A stretch of 64,000 bases of DNA from SIG452 sp045638525 (GTDB lineage: Bacteria; Bacillota; Clostridia; UMGS1840). A model generated the notes under the pieces. That model saw nothing but the letters and a program-made list of their open reading frames with translations. It was not told where the DNA came from and did no database searches. The stretch lies in NCBI GenBank assembly GCA_045638525.1, contig JAZUBQ010000004.1, forward strand, positions 62,001 through 126,000. The letters run 5' to 3'. Positions within the stretch are counted from its first letter, which is position 1. Each line of letters opens with the position of its first letter. The position numbers and the translations under genes were made by a program. This document shows, in pieces, positions 7,004-16,066 of the stretch.

Positions 7004-8003
7004 TGTTTGTTCCTCCTTTTTTTATGGGACAGACTTTGGCAGGGAAAAAGAAAAAATTAAAAAATCTGACTTTTTCCGCAATTTTTGCCGCCAACACCGA
7101 AAACGCAATTCCGCAAACGGTTCCCACAATAATGTGAATCCACCACTGGGTAATCTGCAAACGAATCATAACAATTCGCACGCCTGCAGTAAATATCGTA
7201 TGAAGTAAATAAATTTGAAACGAATACCGATTGATAAAGCTTAAAAAGCGGGAAACCATTTGACTCTGTTGCAACATAGAAATCAACAAAACAGAAGCAT
7301 AAATGCCAAACAACAGCATCAAATCCTTAAAAAACAGTGCTTCAATCTTTTGAAAAACAATCAGTATAACCGCTGTTATGATATGTGCTGCTATCACAAT
7401 CCATTTTGCCCAAGACGGAAGTTTTGTGAGTTTTTGAAAATCAATAAATGTTCCGATTCCAAAAGCCAGTGCTGCATAAATCACCACATCAAAACAACCA
7501 AAAGAACCCCCAAATAGCGGCACCAGATATCCAAGCAGAACACAAAAAAGTGTTATCTGCCAGTTCTTTAAAAGTCCTGAACAAGCAGTCCAGATGCAAA
7601 ATAAAAAGAAGAGTGCATACAAAAACCAGTACTGTGCAATGGGAGTTTTCCAGATGGTTAAAATATCTGTCAGTTGAAAACCGGAGTTCGCATCGCCCAC
7701 AAAACTGTTAATCAGTATATAAATGACCGAAAAAGCAACGTAAGGAATCCCCAACGTATAGAGCTTATGCAAAACAAATCCCCATTTGGTTTGTTTTGAT
7801 TTCCATTCTCCTGTCATCTGATACACAACGCCGCTTAAGAACAAAAAGAGCGCAACATGAAACGACCAGATGAATTTTTCCATTCCCCAAAAAAACTGCG
7901 GAATGTTGACTCCGGCAAGTCTGATTCCCATAATCACATGCCCAAACAGCACCAAAAAGCAGGCATATCCTTTGAGTTTGTCTACCAGACCATTTCTTGC
8001 CAT
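6987..8003 (-). CDS. Acyltransferase 3 family membrane protein (sugar O-acetylase)
   Basis: A 338-residue protein with about ten hydrophobic segments. The N-terminal GYACFLVLFGHVI contains the conserved His of the acyltransferase-3 family (as in OafA, WecH and fucose 4-O-acetylase-like enzymes), followed by WSFHVALFLFLSGVVY. These integral membrane enzymes move acetyl groups onto glycans. The position between a bactoprenol glycosyltransferase and a hexapeptide acetyltransferase points to modification of the locus polysaccharide. Confidence 0.88.
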   Translation of the reverse strand: MARNGLVDKLKGYACFLVLFGHVIMGIRLAGVNIPQFFWGMEKFIWSFHVALFLFLSGVVYQMTGEWKSKQTKWGFVLHKLYTLGIPYVAFSVIYILINSFVGDANSGFQLTDILTIWKTPIAQYWFLYALFFLFCIWTACSGLLKNWQITLFCVLLGYLVPLFGGSFGCFDVVIYAALAFGIGTFIDFQKLTKLPSWAKWIVIAAHIITAVILIVFQKIEALFFKDLMLLFGIYASVLLISMLQQSQMVSRFLSFINRYSFQIYLLHTIFTAGVRIVMIRLQITQWWIHIIVGTVCGIAFSVLAAKIAEKVRFFNFFFFPAKVCPIKKGGTNNAGCR

Positions 8004-8027
8004 AGCACACCTCCCAAAAAAACAGAC

Positions 8028-8954
8028 TCATTCCCCTCGTTTGCTTTTGCAAGAAGAAGAAACGATGTATTTAGGTCTTCCTTTGATTTCATCATAAATT
8101 CGTGCAACATAATATCCGATAATACCAAGGCTGATCATCATAATACTTCCGATGAAAATCAGAATAATGATAACCGTGGTCATACCTTCTAAGGCGCGTC
8201 CGCAAATTTTGTCAATCAATGCCCAAACGCTGAAAACAACTGTAATAAACAGCATAATCACACCAAGCACTGTTACAATCTGCATAGGAGCGGTGGAATA
8301 CGCCGAAATGTTGGAAACAGCATATTTCACCAAAGACAAGGTGGACCATTTGGAATTGCCCTCCTGTCTTTCTTTTACCTCAAATTCTACGGTTGCCTTA
8401 CGATAGCCAACCCAAAAGGAAATAGCTCTGAAAAAGCCTTTTCTTTCAGGAATCCGATTTAAAATGTCAACCACCTTACGGTCTAAGAGTTTAAAATCAG
8501 AAGCGTTTGACATATCAAAACCAACCACCGAACTGATAATGGAATAGAAATTTCGTGCTGCCCAACTGTGCAAAATCTTTTCTCTGCCACGGGAGCTTTT
8601 GATTCCCTCCACAATTTCATATCCTTCTTCCCACAGTCGGTACATTTCCACAATTTTTTCGGGCGGATGTTGCAAATCGCAATCAATCACAACAACACAG
8701 TTACCACCGGCACTGGCAAGTCCTGCCGAAATTGCGGCCTCTTTCCCGAAGTTTCTGGAAAAATGAAGCCCATAGATATTGCTTTCCTTTTGGGATAACG
8801 CTTCTATTTTTGCATAGGTTTCGTCGGCAGAACCATCGTCAACAAAAATAATTTCGTGATCAATTTTTTCTTTTGTTAAAATTTCTGAAATAGTATAATA
8901 TGCTCTTTCTATGGATAATTCCTCATTGTATGCGGGAATAATAACAGACAGCAT
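8028..8954 (-). CDS. GtrB/DPM1-like bactoprenol glycosyltransferase (GT2)
   Basis: A 308-residue GT2 enzyme: SVIIPAYNEE at the N-terminus, FVDDGSADET, the metal-binding VVVIDCDLQHPP around residue 90, and two C-terminal membrane helices (about residues 225-250 and 262-285). This architecture is that of GtrB and dolichol/undecaprenyl-phosphate glucosyl- or mannosyltransferases, which make a lipid-linked single sugar on the inner face. GtrA- and GtrII-type partners occur in the same operon (27423-27812 and 23082-24614). The ATG follows the EAL gene's stop directly. Confidence 0.9.
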   Translation of the reverse strand: MLSVIIPAYNEELSIERAYYTISEILTKEKIDHEIIFVDDGSADETYAKIEALSQKESNIYGLHFSRNFGKEAAISAGLASAGGNCVVVIDCDLQHPPEKIVEMYRLWEEGYEIVEGIKSSRGREKILHSWAARNFYSIISSVVGFDMSNASDFKLLDRKVVDILNRIPERKGFFRAISFWVGYRKATVEFEVKERQEGNSKWSTLSLVKYAVSNISAYSTAPMQIVTVLGVIMLFITVVFSVWALIDKICGRALEGMTTVIIILIFIGSIMMISLGIIGYYVARIYDEIKGRPKYIVSSSCKSKRGE

Positions 8955-10334
8955 CTAAGCACCTCCGGAATTGTCATCAAACACTTTTTCCAACTGTGCC
9001 ACAGGCATCGGCTTATAATAATAGAAACCTTGCAACAAATCACAACCTGCTTTGATTGCCGCCTCTTCCTGTTCTTTGGTCTCAACACCTTCACACAAGG
9101 TTTTAAACCCAATATCTTTCGATGTTTGAATAATATTCTTTAAAATAATAAATCCGGTATCGGTTACCGCATTTTTGGTGATTGCTTTGTCAATTTTCAC
9201 AATGGAAATATCAAGATTTTGCAAATCGCCAAAGGTGGTATAGCCGCTCCCGAAATCGTCCAGCAAAATAGAAATTCCTTTTTCTTTTAAAGCAGCTAAA
9301 TTTTCCACCATTTGCTGTTTTGCTTCGCCGGTGATATTTTTATCCTCTAAAATTTCAACTGCCAAACAAGAAAACTGTAAGCCATACTTTTCTGCAATAG
9401 CGATAATTTTTTCTGCAAACTGAGGTTCAGATAAGGTAGTTCTTGAGAAATTGATGGTATATTTGTATGCTTCTCTGTGATGCTTATCATGGGAAATCCA
9501 TTTGCAATTTTTTTCAAAGATATAATAGTCAAATTTATCATTCAGTCCAACCGAATCTACCGCTGATAAAAAGCTTCCGGGAGTCAGAACTCCGTCATTT
9601 TCCGAATTCAGACGGGACAGCACTTCGGCACCGATAATTTTCTTGGTTTTTGCATCCAGAACCGGTTGATACTCTAAAAAGAAACGATTATTGTCGATTT
9701 CTTTTTCAATATTATTTTCGATTTTAATCTTCTTTTCCAGAGATTTCCCGCCACTGACATCCCACTCGGCATATGGCAGATTTTCATTTTTTGCAAGTAA
9801 GTACGCCTGTTTTGCACGACCGATTGCCTCATCGAATGACACCTGTGTTCCAAAAGCATAACACAAACCGATTCGGGTATCAACGGTTTTTAAGGCACCA
9901 TGTTTTAAAAGGCATTGATTCAAAGCTTCAAAGCAAAGTTCGATGTTTTTACCGGCAGTTTTAGCATCCCATTTTGCCAAAACAACAAAGTTTTTTTCAC
10001 CGTGAATGGCAATCTGACTTTCACTGTCCTTACAAAAAGATTCCAGCAAAACTCCTTTGATTTGCGCTAAAATATTGGACGTTTTCTCTGCAGAATTCAA
10101 GCTTCTGAAATTATCCAAAGAAACTTTTACATACAAAACACAGCGGTTTTCCCGAAGTGTAGCCGACTTTTGGAAGCTCGTTTCCAACTTACTGAGATTC
10201 ACAAAATTTTTTTGGTCGTTTCCTTTGGCGGTTTTCACTCCTTTGACAGCAAACGATATACCGATGGCAGTCAAAGCAACAAAACACAAAATAAAAATGG
10301 TAATAATGATATACGGATATTCAAATATATGCAT
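8955..10334 (-). CDS. Membrane-anchored degenerate GGDEF plus EAL protein (c-di-GMP phosphodiesterase)
   Basis: A 459-residue protein: one N-terminal membrane helix (about 7-30), a degenerate GGDEF domain (about 55-190; the signature site reads HGEKNF) and an EAL domain (about 205-450). The EAL motif is EVL, but the catalytic set is visible: Glu in GAEVLSR, Asn in TINFSRT, Glu in VEILED, LLDDFGSGYT, Lys in IVKIDK, Glu in CEGVET, Gln in LLQGFYY. It should hydrolyse c-di-GMP and make none. It sits between glycosyltransferase genes in the polysaccharide operon, with no gap to the next gene, which suggests local control of polymer synthesis. Confidence 0.9.
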   Translation of the reverse strand: MHIFEYPYIIITIFILCFVALTAIGISFAVKGVKTAKGNDQKNFVNLSKLETSFQKSATLRENRCVLYVKVSLDNFRSLNSAEKTSNILAQIKGVLLESFCKDSESQIAIHGEKNFVVLAKWDAKTAGKNIELCFEALNQCLLKHGALKTVDTRIGLCYAFGTQVSFDEAIGRAKQAYLLAKNENLPYAEWDVSGGKSLEKKIKIENNIEKEIDNNRFFLEYQPVLDAKTKKIIGAEVLSRLNSENDGVLTPGSFLSAVDSVGLNDKFDYYIFEKNCKWISHDKHHREAYKYTINFSRTTLSEPQFAEKIIAIAEKYGLQFSCLAVEILEDKNITGEAKQQMVENLAALKEKGISILLDDFGSGYTTFGDLQNLDISIVKIDKAITKNAVTDTGFIILKNIIQTSKDIGFKTLCEGVETKEQEEAAIKAGCDLLQGFYYYKPMPVAQLEKVFDDNSGGA

Positions 10335-10355
10335 ACGTTACGCTCCTATATTGTT

Positions 10356-11432
10356 TCATTTTGAAAAGGCAGGAAATTCCAGCGGCCCTGCAGAATGCTT
10401 CAAACCGACTTTCTTTGCACTTTCAATGCAACGAAGACCGTCATTGCGTGCCCGTTTTTTCCGATTGGGCAATTCTTTCATCAAAAAGCTGATTCCAAAG
10501 GGCAACATTGCTTTTATAAGCTCTGCCTTGGATAAGCCTCTGCGTTTATATTCTGCCAGAATTTCAAACATTGCGTAGTTGAAAGCATCCATGGAAACCG
10601 CTTTGGTTTTTTTATTGACAGATTTCAACCACCGGTAAAACTGGCAGAACTGATTGATGTCTTTATTGTCTCTGAAATAGATTCCTCTGATATAAAACTG
10701 CTCCTTTGAACTGTCCATTGGTGCAAGCAGTTTTCCCAGATATTTTTTTTGAATGGTAACCACTTCTTTATGCTGTTTTTCTAAAGTGGTGCTCGTAATT
10801 TGTTTATCGTGAAGACGATATATCATCAGATATTCCGGTAAAATTTCAACCGAATATCCTTCCAGAACAAATCGGGTCCAAAGCTCCATATCCTCGGTAC
10901 AAGTAAAATTTTTATCGTAGCCAAGACGTTGAATGACTTCTGCTTTGGCAATAATTCCGGGATGCAAAATTGGATTTGTGACCAAAAGCAATGCTTTGAC
11001 AGACTCTTTATCACATTTTCCACCACAACCACCCGAAGTAATCACTCCGTTTTTTATGGTCATAAACCGACAAGAAGACAGCGAAACATCCGGATGTTCT
11101 TCCATAAATTGATATTGCTTTTCCAGTCTGTCGGGCAGACAGATATCGTCAGCATCCATTCTGGCAACATACTTCCCTTGCGCAATGGAAAGTGCTTTAT
11201 TGAGCGAAGACGGCAGTCTTAAATTCACTTCATTGGTATGTACCTTCACACGTTGGTCAAGTTCCGCAAATTTTTGTAAAATTTCACTTGTTCCATCGGT
11301 GGAACAGTCGTTTATCACAATCAATTCAAACTCTTTGAACGTTTGATTTAAGACACTTTCAATGGCTTCGGACAAATAATCTTCACCATTATACACACTC
11401 ATAATTAATGAAATTTTCGGTGTCTGATTCAT
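10356..11432 (-). CDS. Glycosyltransferase family 2
   Basis: A 358-residue GT-A enzyme. Seen are ISLIMSVYNGEDYLSEAIES, VINDCSTDGTSE, and the DXD-type metal site in KYVARMDADD near residue 95, followed by PDRLEKQ. The C-terminal third is helical and basic. GT2 enzymes add single sugars from nucleotide-sugar donors on the cytoplasmic face; donor and acceptor are not predictable. It overlaps the preceding gene by 4 bases (ATGA). Confidence 0.92.
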   Translation of the reverse strand: MNQTPKISLIMSVYNGEDYLSEAIESVLNQTFKEFELIVINDCSTDGTSEILQKFAELDQRVKVHTNEVNLRLPSSLNKALSIAQGKYVARMDADDICLPDRLEKQYQFMEEHPDVSLSSCRFMTIKNGVITSGGCGGKCDKESVKALLLVTNPILHPGIIAKAEVIQRLGYDKNFTCTEDMELWTRFVLEGYSVEILPEYLMIYRLHDKQITSTTLEKQHKEVVTIQKKYLGKLLAPMDSSKEQFYIRGIYFRDNKDINQFCQFYRWLKSVNKKTKAVSMDAFNYAMFEILAEYKRRGLSKAELIKAMLPFGISFLMKELPNRKKRARNDGLRCIESAKKVGLKHSAGPLEFPAFSK

Positions 11433-12454
11433 TTGTTACCATCCTTTCTGATATCCTTTAACTTCTTGCAGAAATTTAAAAAATAAAATGCAATTCCAAT
11501 GTATCCTTGTTTCATAAGTGTTATGGTAATACGACTTTTAGTGGAGATACGTTCAAAACGAGCTTTTTTAATTTCCTCCCAATGTATGGAGTCACGAAGC
11601 AACTTTTTGATTTCAGGCAGAGCCTCAAAATGATTCCCCTCGGCTGCCGCCGCTAAAATCGCAAAACACATAAAACAGGAATAACGGGCAATCTGTTCCT
11701 CAAAATCGTCCGGTTTTTCGACCGTTAAATTACGAAGACCGATAATGGCATCTGCAACCTGCGTAATCTGACCGGCTTTAAAGGTGGTGGTCAGAGAATC
11801 GTTTCGGATGGTGTAGATATACCCCACTTTTTTACTCATATACACACGCTCAGCTTCCATATAACAAGGAAAACCGCAACTGATATCTTCCCCTACCGAA
11901 ATGGCAGGATTGACATTTAGCTGATGCTTGATAGCAATTTCACGCCTGATTGCCTTTCCGCACATGAAATAAAAAAGATTTTTCATATTGATATCGGATA
12001 AAAGCTTGGGATAAATGGTTTTCTTCATCGCTTCTTTATGATAAAGTCCTTCCTCTACAGGATCTTCACAAACTTTTCCAAGCACACCATCGGTATACCG
12101 TTGATGCGAAAAAGAAACGATATCTGCATTGGTTTTCTCAATAATCTGAGCTGCATTTTCCAAGGTATCGGGCATAATGGCATCGTCACCATCCAGATGA
12201 AACACATATGTCCCCGTTGCCACTCGTATCCCCGCCTGCCTTGCACTGACAAGACCACCATTTGTCTTATGAACCACCTTGATTCTGACATCATTTTGGG
12301 CATACTCATCACAGATGGCACCACAGTCATCCAAAGAGCCGTCATCCACCAATATCAGCTCAAAATCGCTGAATGTCTGCGACAGCACACTTTCAATACA
12401 TCGTTTTAAATATTTTTGAACATTATATATGGGAACAATTACTGAGAATAACAT
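11429..12454 (-). CDS. Glycosyltransferase family 2
   Basis: A 341-residue GT2 enzyme with FSVIVPIYNVQKYLKRCIES, ILVDDGSLDDCGAIC, and the metal site FHLDGDDAIMP near residue 95. It is similar in build to its two neighbours, and the three probably add successive residues of one repeat unit. It is coupled to the following gene by an ATGA overlap and lies 13 bases after the preceding one. Confidence 0.92.
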   Translation of the reverse strand: MLFSVIVPIYNVQKYLKRCIESVLSQTFSDFELILVDDGSLDDCGAICDEYAQNDVRIKVVHKTNGGLVSARQAGIRVATGTYVFHLDGDDAIMPDTLENAAQIIEKTNADIVSFSHQRYTDGVLGKVCEDPVEEGLYHKEAMKKTIYPKLLSDINMKNLFYFMCGKAIRREIAIKHQLNVNPAISVGEDISCGFPCYMEAERVYMSKKVGYIYTIRNDSLTTTFKAGQITQVADAIIGLRNLTVEKPDDFEEQIARYSCFMCFAILAAAAEGNHFEALPEIKKLLRDSIHWEEIKKARFERISTKSRITITLMKQGYIGIAFYFLNFCKKLKDIRKDGNK

Positions 12455-12467
12455 ACACAGTCTACTC

Positions 12468-13523
12468 CTATCTTGCTCGGAATAATACCATAAGTTTCTG
12501 CATCCAATACAGTTTATATTTCATAGCAAAGGCAAATGCTGCCTGCTTTTTGGGAAGCTTGTACCACGGATATGACCGTAAAACCATCACAAGGTTTTTA
12601 TGAGTACAGATGACTTTCAAACGCTTTCGTAAGGCAGAATATTTTAATTTTTGTTCTTTGGCATACATAATTTCCTGAGAACACAAAATTCTGCCATAAC
12701 CTTGGGTGAGTCTGTCCAGATACAGTTGATATTCTTTTTTTGTTACAATATCTTTGACACGATTTTCCAGTTCGGATAAAAATATCATAATTTTTTCCAG
12801 ACGGTCACTCTGATAGGATTTGGAAAAAGATGCATCGTTTCTGCGATAACGATAAAATGCACCGGGAATTCCAACCGCTTTTTTGGCACAAGCTAAGCTG
12901 TCAACCATAAACATCGTGTCCTCACTGATGATTTTTCGCTCGGATACAAACGAAATTCCTTCTTTCACCAACAAATCTCGTCTGAAAATGTTCTTACAAA
13001 CGCTCACACCATAACGACTGTCATCGGTATCGGAAGGCAAAGCCCCCACAACTCCCAATATCAACTGTTTGACATCTTCCTGTTCAAAAACAGTCTCTTT
13101 ATCAAAATAATTTTTTTCAACATATTCTCCTGACTTTGAAAAAGTGTTTCCACCCACAAAGCTGATGCCCGACATCACAAGATCGGCATCGTTATTTTTA
13201 GCCGCTAAGTAAAGGGTTTCATACATTTTGGCATCAACATAATCGTCAGAGTCCACAAAACCGATGTATTCTCCGACCGAAACCAGGATACCGCAATTTC
13301 TGGCAATTCCCTGCCCTTCATTTTTCTTATGAATGACCTTAATTCTGTCATCCTCCTTTGCCAACTCATCGCAAAGGACCGCACATTTTTCTTTTGAGCC
13401 GTCATCCACAAGGATAATCTCAATCTCATTCATTGTCTGAGCTGTGAGAGAATCGACACATTCCTTCAGATATTGTTCGGTATTATATACAGGGATGACA
13501 ATACTCACCTTAGGAACTGCCAT
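12468..13523 (-). CDS. Glycosyltransferase family 2
   Basis: A 351-residue GT2 enzyme with VSIVIPVYNTEQYLKECVDS, ILVDDGSKEKCAVLCDE, and the DXD-type site GFVDSDDYVD near residue 95. The C-terminal region is helical and basic and probably packs on the membrane. It lies between a GT4 gene and another GT2 gene, 10 and 13 bases from its neighbours, in the polysaccharide operon. Specificity is unknown. Confidence 0.92.
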   Translation of the reverse strand: MAVPKVSIVIPVYNTEQYLKECVDSLTAQTMNEIEIILVDDGSKEKCAVLCDELAKEDDRIKVIHKKNEGQGIARNCGILVSVGEYIGFVDSDDYVDAKMYETLYLAAKNNDADLVMSGISFVGGNTFSKSGEYVEKNYFDKETVFEQEDVKQLILGVVGALPSDTDDSRYGVSVCKNIFRRDLLVKEGISFVSERKIISEDTMFMVDSLACAKKAVGIPGAFYRYRRNDASFSKSYQSDRLEKIMIFLSELENRVKDIVTKKEYQLYLDRLTQGYGRILCSQEIMYAKEQKLKYSALRKRLKVICTHKNLVMVLRSYPWYKLPKKQAAFAFAMKYKLYWMQKLMVLFRAR

Positions 13524-13533
13524 AATTTCACCT

Positions 13534-14739
13534 CTATTTCATAAGCTCTTGATATTTTTTTAAGATGATGTCACAATAGGCACCAACTTCGATAATTTCT
13601 TTGCTTCTTTCTTTGCAATTTACTTTTAATTTGCTGTAAAATTCTTCATCATAAAAACATTTTTTAATAGCTTCTGCGATTGAATGAGCAGTGGGTTCCT
13701 TCACAAGAACCCCTGTTTTTCCGTCTTCCACCAGTTCTGCCATACCACCGCTGTTCATCGTAATAACGGGAACCTCAAAAGAATGGGTTTCCAATATGTT
13801 TAACGGACAATTTTCATACCAGACGGAAGGCAAAATCATCACCTTGGCATTGGCAATCAGTGAAACCAGTTTATCTCCGGTCAAGAACCCTGTCATGGTA
13901 ATGTTACGAACTGATTTTAAGCACTCATCATCCGGACCGGTGCCTGCAACCACAAACGGAATATCGGGAAGAAGTTTTGCAGCTTCTGCCAAAAGCGTAA
14001 CGCCCTTTTCTTTGGATAGTCTGCTGGCAAACGCCACATATGGTTTTTTAGACTCCACCTTTTCGGGAATCGGCTTTTTCTCAATAAAATTATGTATGGC
14101 AAATGTTTTGCCTTTGTATACATCCGACCCACTTAACAGTTTTTGTTCTAAAAAGTGGCTGGGACAAATATATAAATCTACTTTTTTGTATGTTTTTAAG
14201 AACGAATATAAACTTGCCTCGATGGCACCAATCAAACTTTTCGCCTTGGAGCCGTGAATACAGTTATGTGTTACGCAATGAAATTTGGAACCGCTGATGC
14301 ATCTCTCGCAAGGCTTGATTTCCGAAAAACTGTATAACAAATGATTCGGGCAAATCATCTGATAGTCATGAACCGTTTGCACCAAAGGAATGTTTCTTTT
14401 TTTCACCGCATAAATCACAGCCGGGGTCAGCTGAAAATTGATGTTATTCATATGCACAACATCCGGCTTGAAATCATCCAGAACTTTCCCCAGTTTTTTG
14501 TAGGCTTCTTTCGAATAAATAATTTGAAACGGATATAAAAATCTTGCCATTTTTGTAGAATGAAAGTCCATATTCGTGGTATATAATCCTAAGGAATTTC
14601 CCACCGTGTTTTTCTCGTCATACATTCCGAAATACTGAACCTCATGTCCTTTGGCTTTCATTTCTTCCGCCAGCTGTAACATATAGGTTTCGCAACCGCC
14701 TCTTGGATAAAGAAATTTGTTTACCATTAAAATTTTCAT
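13534..14739 (-). CDS. Glycosyltransferase family 4
   Basis: A 401-residue GT-B enzyme. The N-terminal domain starts MKILMVNKFLYPRGGCETYM. A cysteine cluster CERCISGSKFHC plus THNC at about 145-165 is common in one GT4 subgroup. The C-terminal domain has FASRLSKEKGV and the nucleotide-sugar site SVWYENCPLNILE with the conserved E-x7-E. It overlaps the polymerase gene by 4 bases. It retains its sugar anomeric configuration by family rule; the donor is unknown. Confidence 0.92.
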   Translation of the reverse strand: MKILMVNKFLYPRGGCETYMLQLAEEMKAKGHEVQYFGMYDEKNTVGNSLGLYTTNMDFHSTKMARFLYPFQIIYSKEAYKKLGKVLDDFKPDVVHMNNINFQLTPAVIYAVKKRNIPLVQTVHDYQMICPNHLLYSFSEIKPCERCISGSKFHCVTHNCIHGSKAKSLIGAIEASLYSFLKTYKKVDLYICPSHFLEQKLLSGSDVYKGKTFAIHNFIEKKPIPEKVESKKPYVAFASRLSKEKGVTLLAEAAKLLPDIPFVVAGTGPDDECLKSVRNITMTGFLTGDKLVSLIANAKVMILPSVWYENCPLNILETHSFEVPVITMNSGGMAELVEDGKTGVLVKEPTAHSIAEAIKKCFYDEEFYSKLKVNCKERSKEIIEVGAYCDIILKKYQELMK

Positions 14740-16040
14740 AGGATAACCTCACTTTCTGTTTCCCGATTGGCTTCTGAAATATATCCAAACATTTTGGTTT
14801 CTGTCTTACGTACCTTATCATCAAATCCGTGTCCGATCATAAGCACCGCAATTACGGTGGTCAAAAGCGGATAGTTCATAGTATTATCGGTAGAGGATAC
14901 AATCACAAGATAGATGCTAAGTACAAATGCAAGAATCGCACTGTCAATTTTTCCTTTTTTCCCAAAATAGCAGACTCTCACCAACGTCATAGAAATCAGC
15001 CATAAAAGATAGCCCCAAAATCCAAGGTCGATAAAATACTGCAAAAAGTCGTTATGCACCGCATTCACGCCAACACTCATACTGGTGTTTAACTGATAGG
15101 TTAAAAAACCAATTCCGTGCCCTAAAAAACGGGGAGAAAATTCATAAAATTTATCAACAGCACCATAAATAATAACACGACCGCTGGTGTCAATGCCCGC
15201 TTCCTCCAATAAAGTAAATACATCAAGCTTGATAATGCCTACATAGCCAACCAAAAGCAATACCAAAACCACAGTAAAAAAGATGGTAAGACTTGTTGCA
15301 GTATCTTTTTTGTATTTTGCAACAAACTTTAAAAGCCATCCGAATCCCAATGCAATCACAATAGCGATAATCGCAATTCGCTTAAAAGCAGCTGCAAAAC
15401 AAAAGGAAGTTAAAGCGAACAAAATCCAAAACACAATATTTTTCTTTGGGCAAAAGAGCATATAAATCAGATATGCCCCCAAACAAAAAGCAAGTTCGTG
15501 AATCTCTGCCTGAACAATAACATCCCCTGTGGTTGCCGCAAAGGTCAGAATCAATGTAACAAACTCAGAAAAGAAAGCACCAATCCCATTTTCTAAAATA
15601 ATGGTGGCAATCATCAGAAGATTGGCAATTAAAATTGCGATTAAATTATACCAGATACCTTTTTCTCCAAAGACATACAAGAAAGCAACTGCCGCGAGCG
15701 TAAAAGACAACATATTGGTATATACAAATGCCCCTGACAAACCTCTTGCAATTACCGCGGTATCAGCCTGTCCCACAAACCAGATAAACAAGGATACCAC
15801 AAGGGTCACAAGCAGCGGTGCACAGTATACCAGAGTTGATGTGATAGAGGCTGCGCCTCTTGCAATATTGGGTCGATATAAAAACGCAGAAAATGCCGAA
15901 ACGAATAAAACAAGAGCAAAAGCGTGACGAAAGCTCATAAATATTCCCATCTGGATGACTTCAGTCAGAAAATAGTAGAAAAGTACCGCCACTGCCATAA
16001 AATAAATTTTGCCGACAGTTTGCGTCAATTTATTTTCCAT
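14736..16040 (-). CDS. Wzy-type polysaccharide polymerase / O-antigen ligase family
   Basis: A 434-residue membrane protein with about a dozen hydrophobic helices and one large loop after the mid-protein helices (about residues 270-330) containing GRVIIYGAVDKFYEF, LGHGIGF and VHNDFLQYFIDLGFWGY. The G-x-H-N-x-F/Y-L and following G-x-x-G pattern is that of the O-antigen ligase / Wzy polymerase superfamily (Wzy_C). In this context polymerisation of the lipid-linked repeat outside the membrane is the best guess. Two PCP-like genes precede it in the operon. Confidence 0.85.
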   Translation of the reverse strand: MENKLTQTVGKIYFMAVAVLFYYFLTEVIQMGIFMSFRHAFALVLFVSAFSAFLYRPNIARGAASITSTLVYCAPLLVTLVVSLFIWFVGQADTAVIARGLSGAFVYTNMLSFTLAAVAFLYVFGEKGIWYNLIAILIANLLMIATIILENGIGAFFSEFVTLILTFAATTGDVIVQAEIHELAFCLGAYLIYMLFCPKKNIVFWILFALTSFCFAAAFKRIAIIAIVIALGFGWLLKFVAKYKKDTATSLTIFFTVVLVLLLVGYVGIIKLDVFTLLEEAGIDTSGRVIIYGAVDKFYEFSPRFLGHGIGFLTYQLNTSMSVGVNAVHNDFLQYFIDLGFWGYLLWLISMTLVRVCYFGKKGKIDSAILAFVLSIYLVIVSSTDNTMNYPLLTTVIAVLMIGHGFDDKVRKTETKMFGYISEANRETESEVIL

Positions 16041-16066
16041 CCGGCTTTTGCCCTCCTTTCTTCATC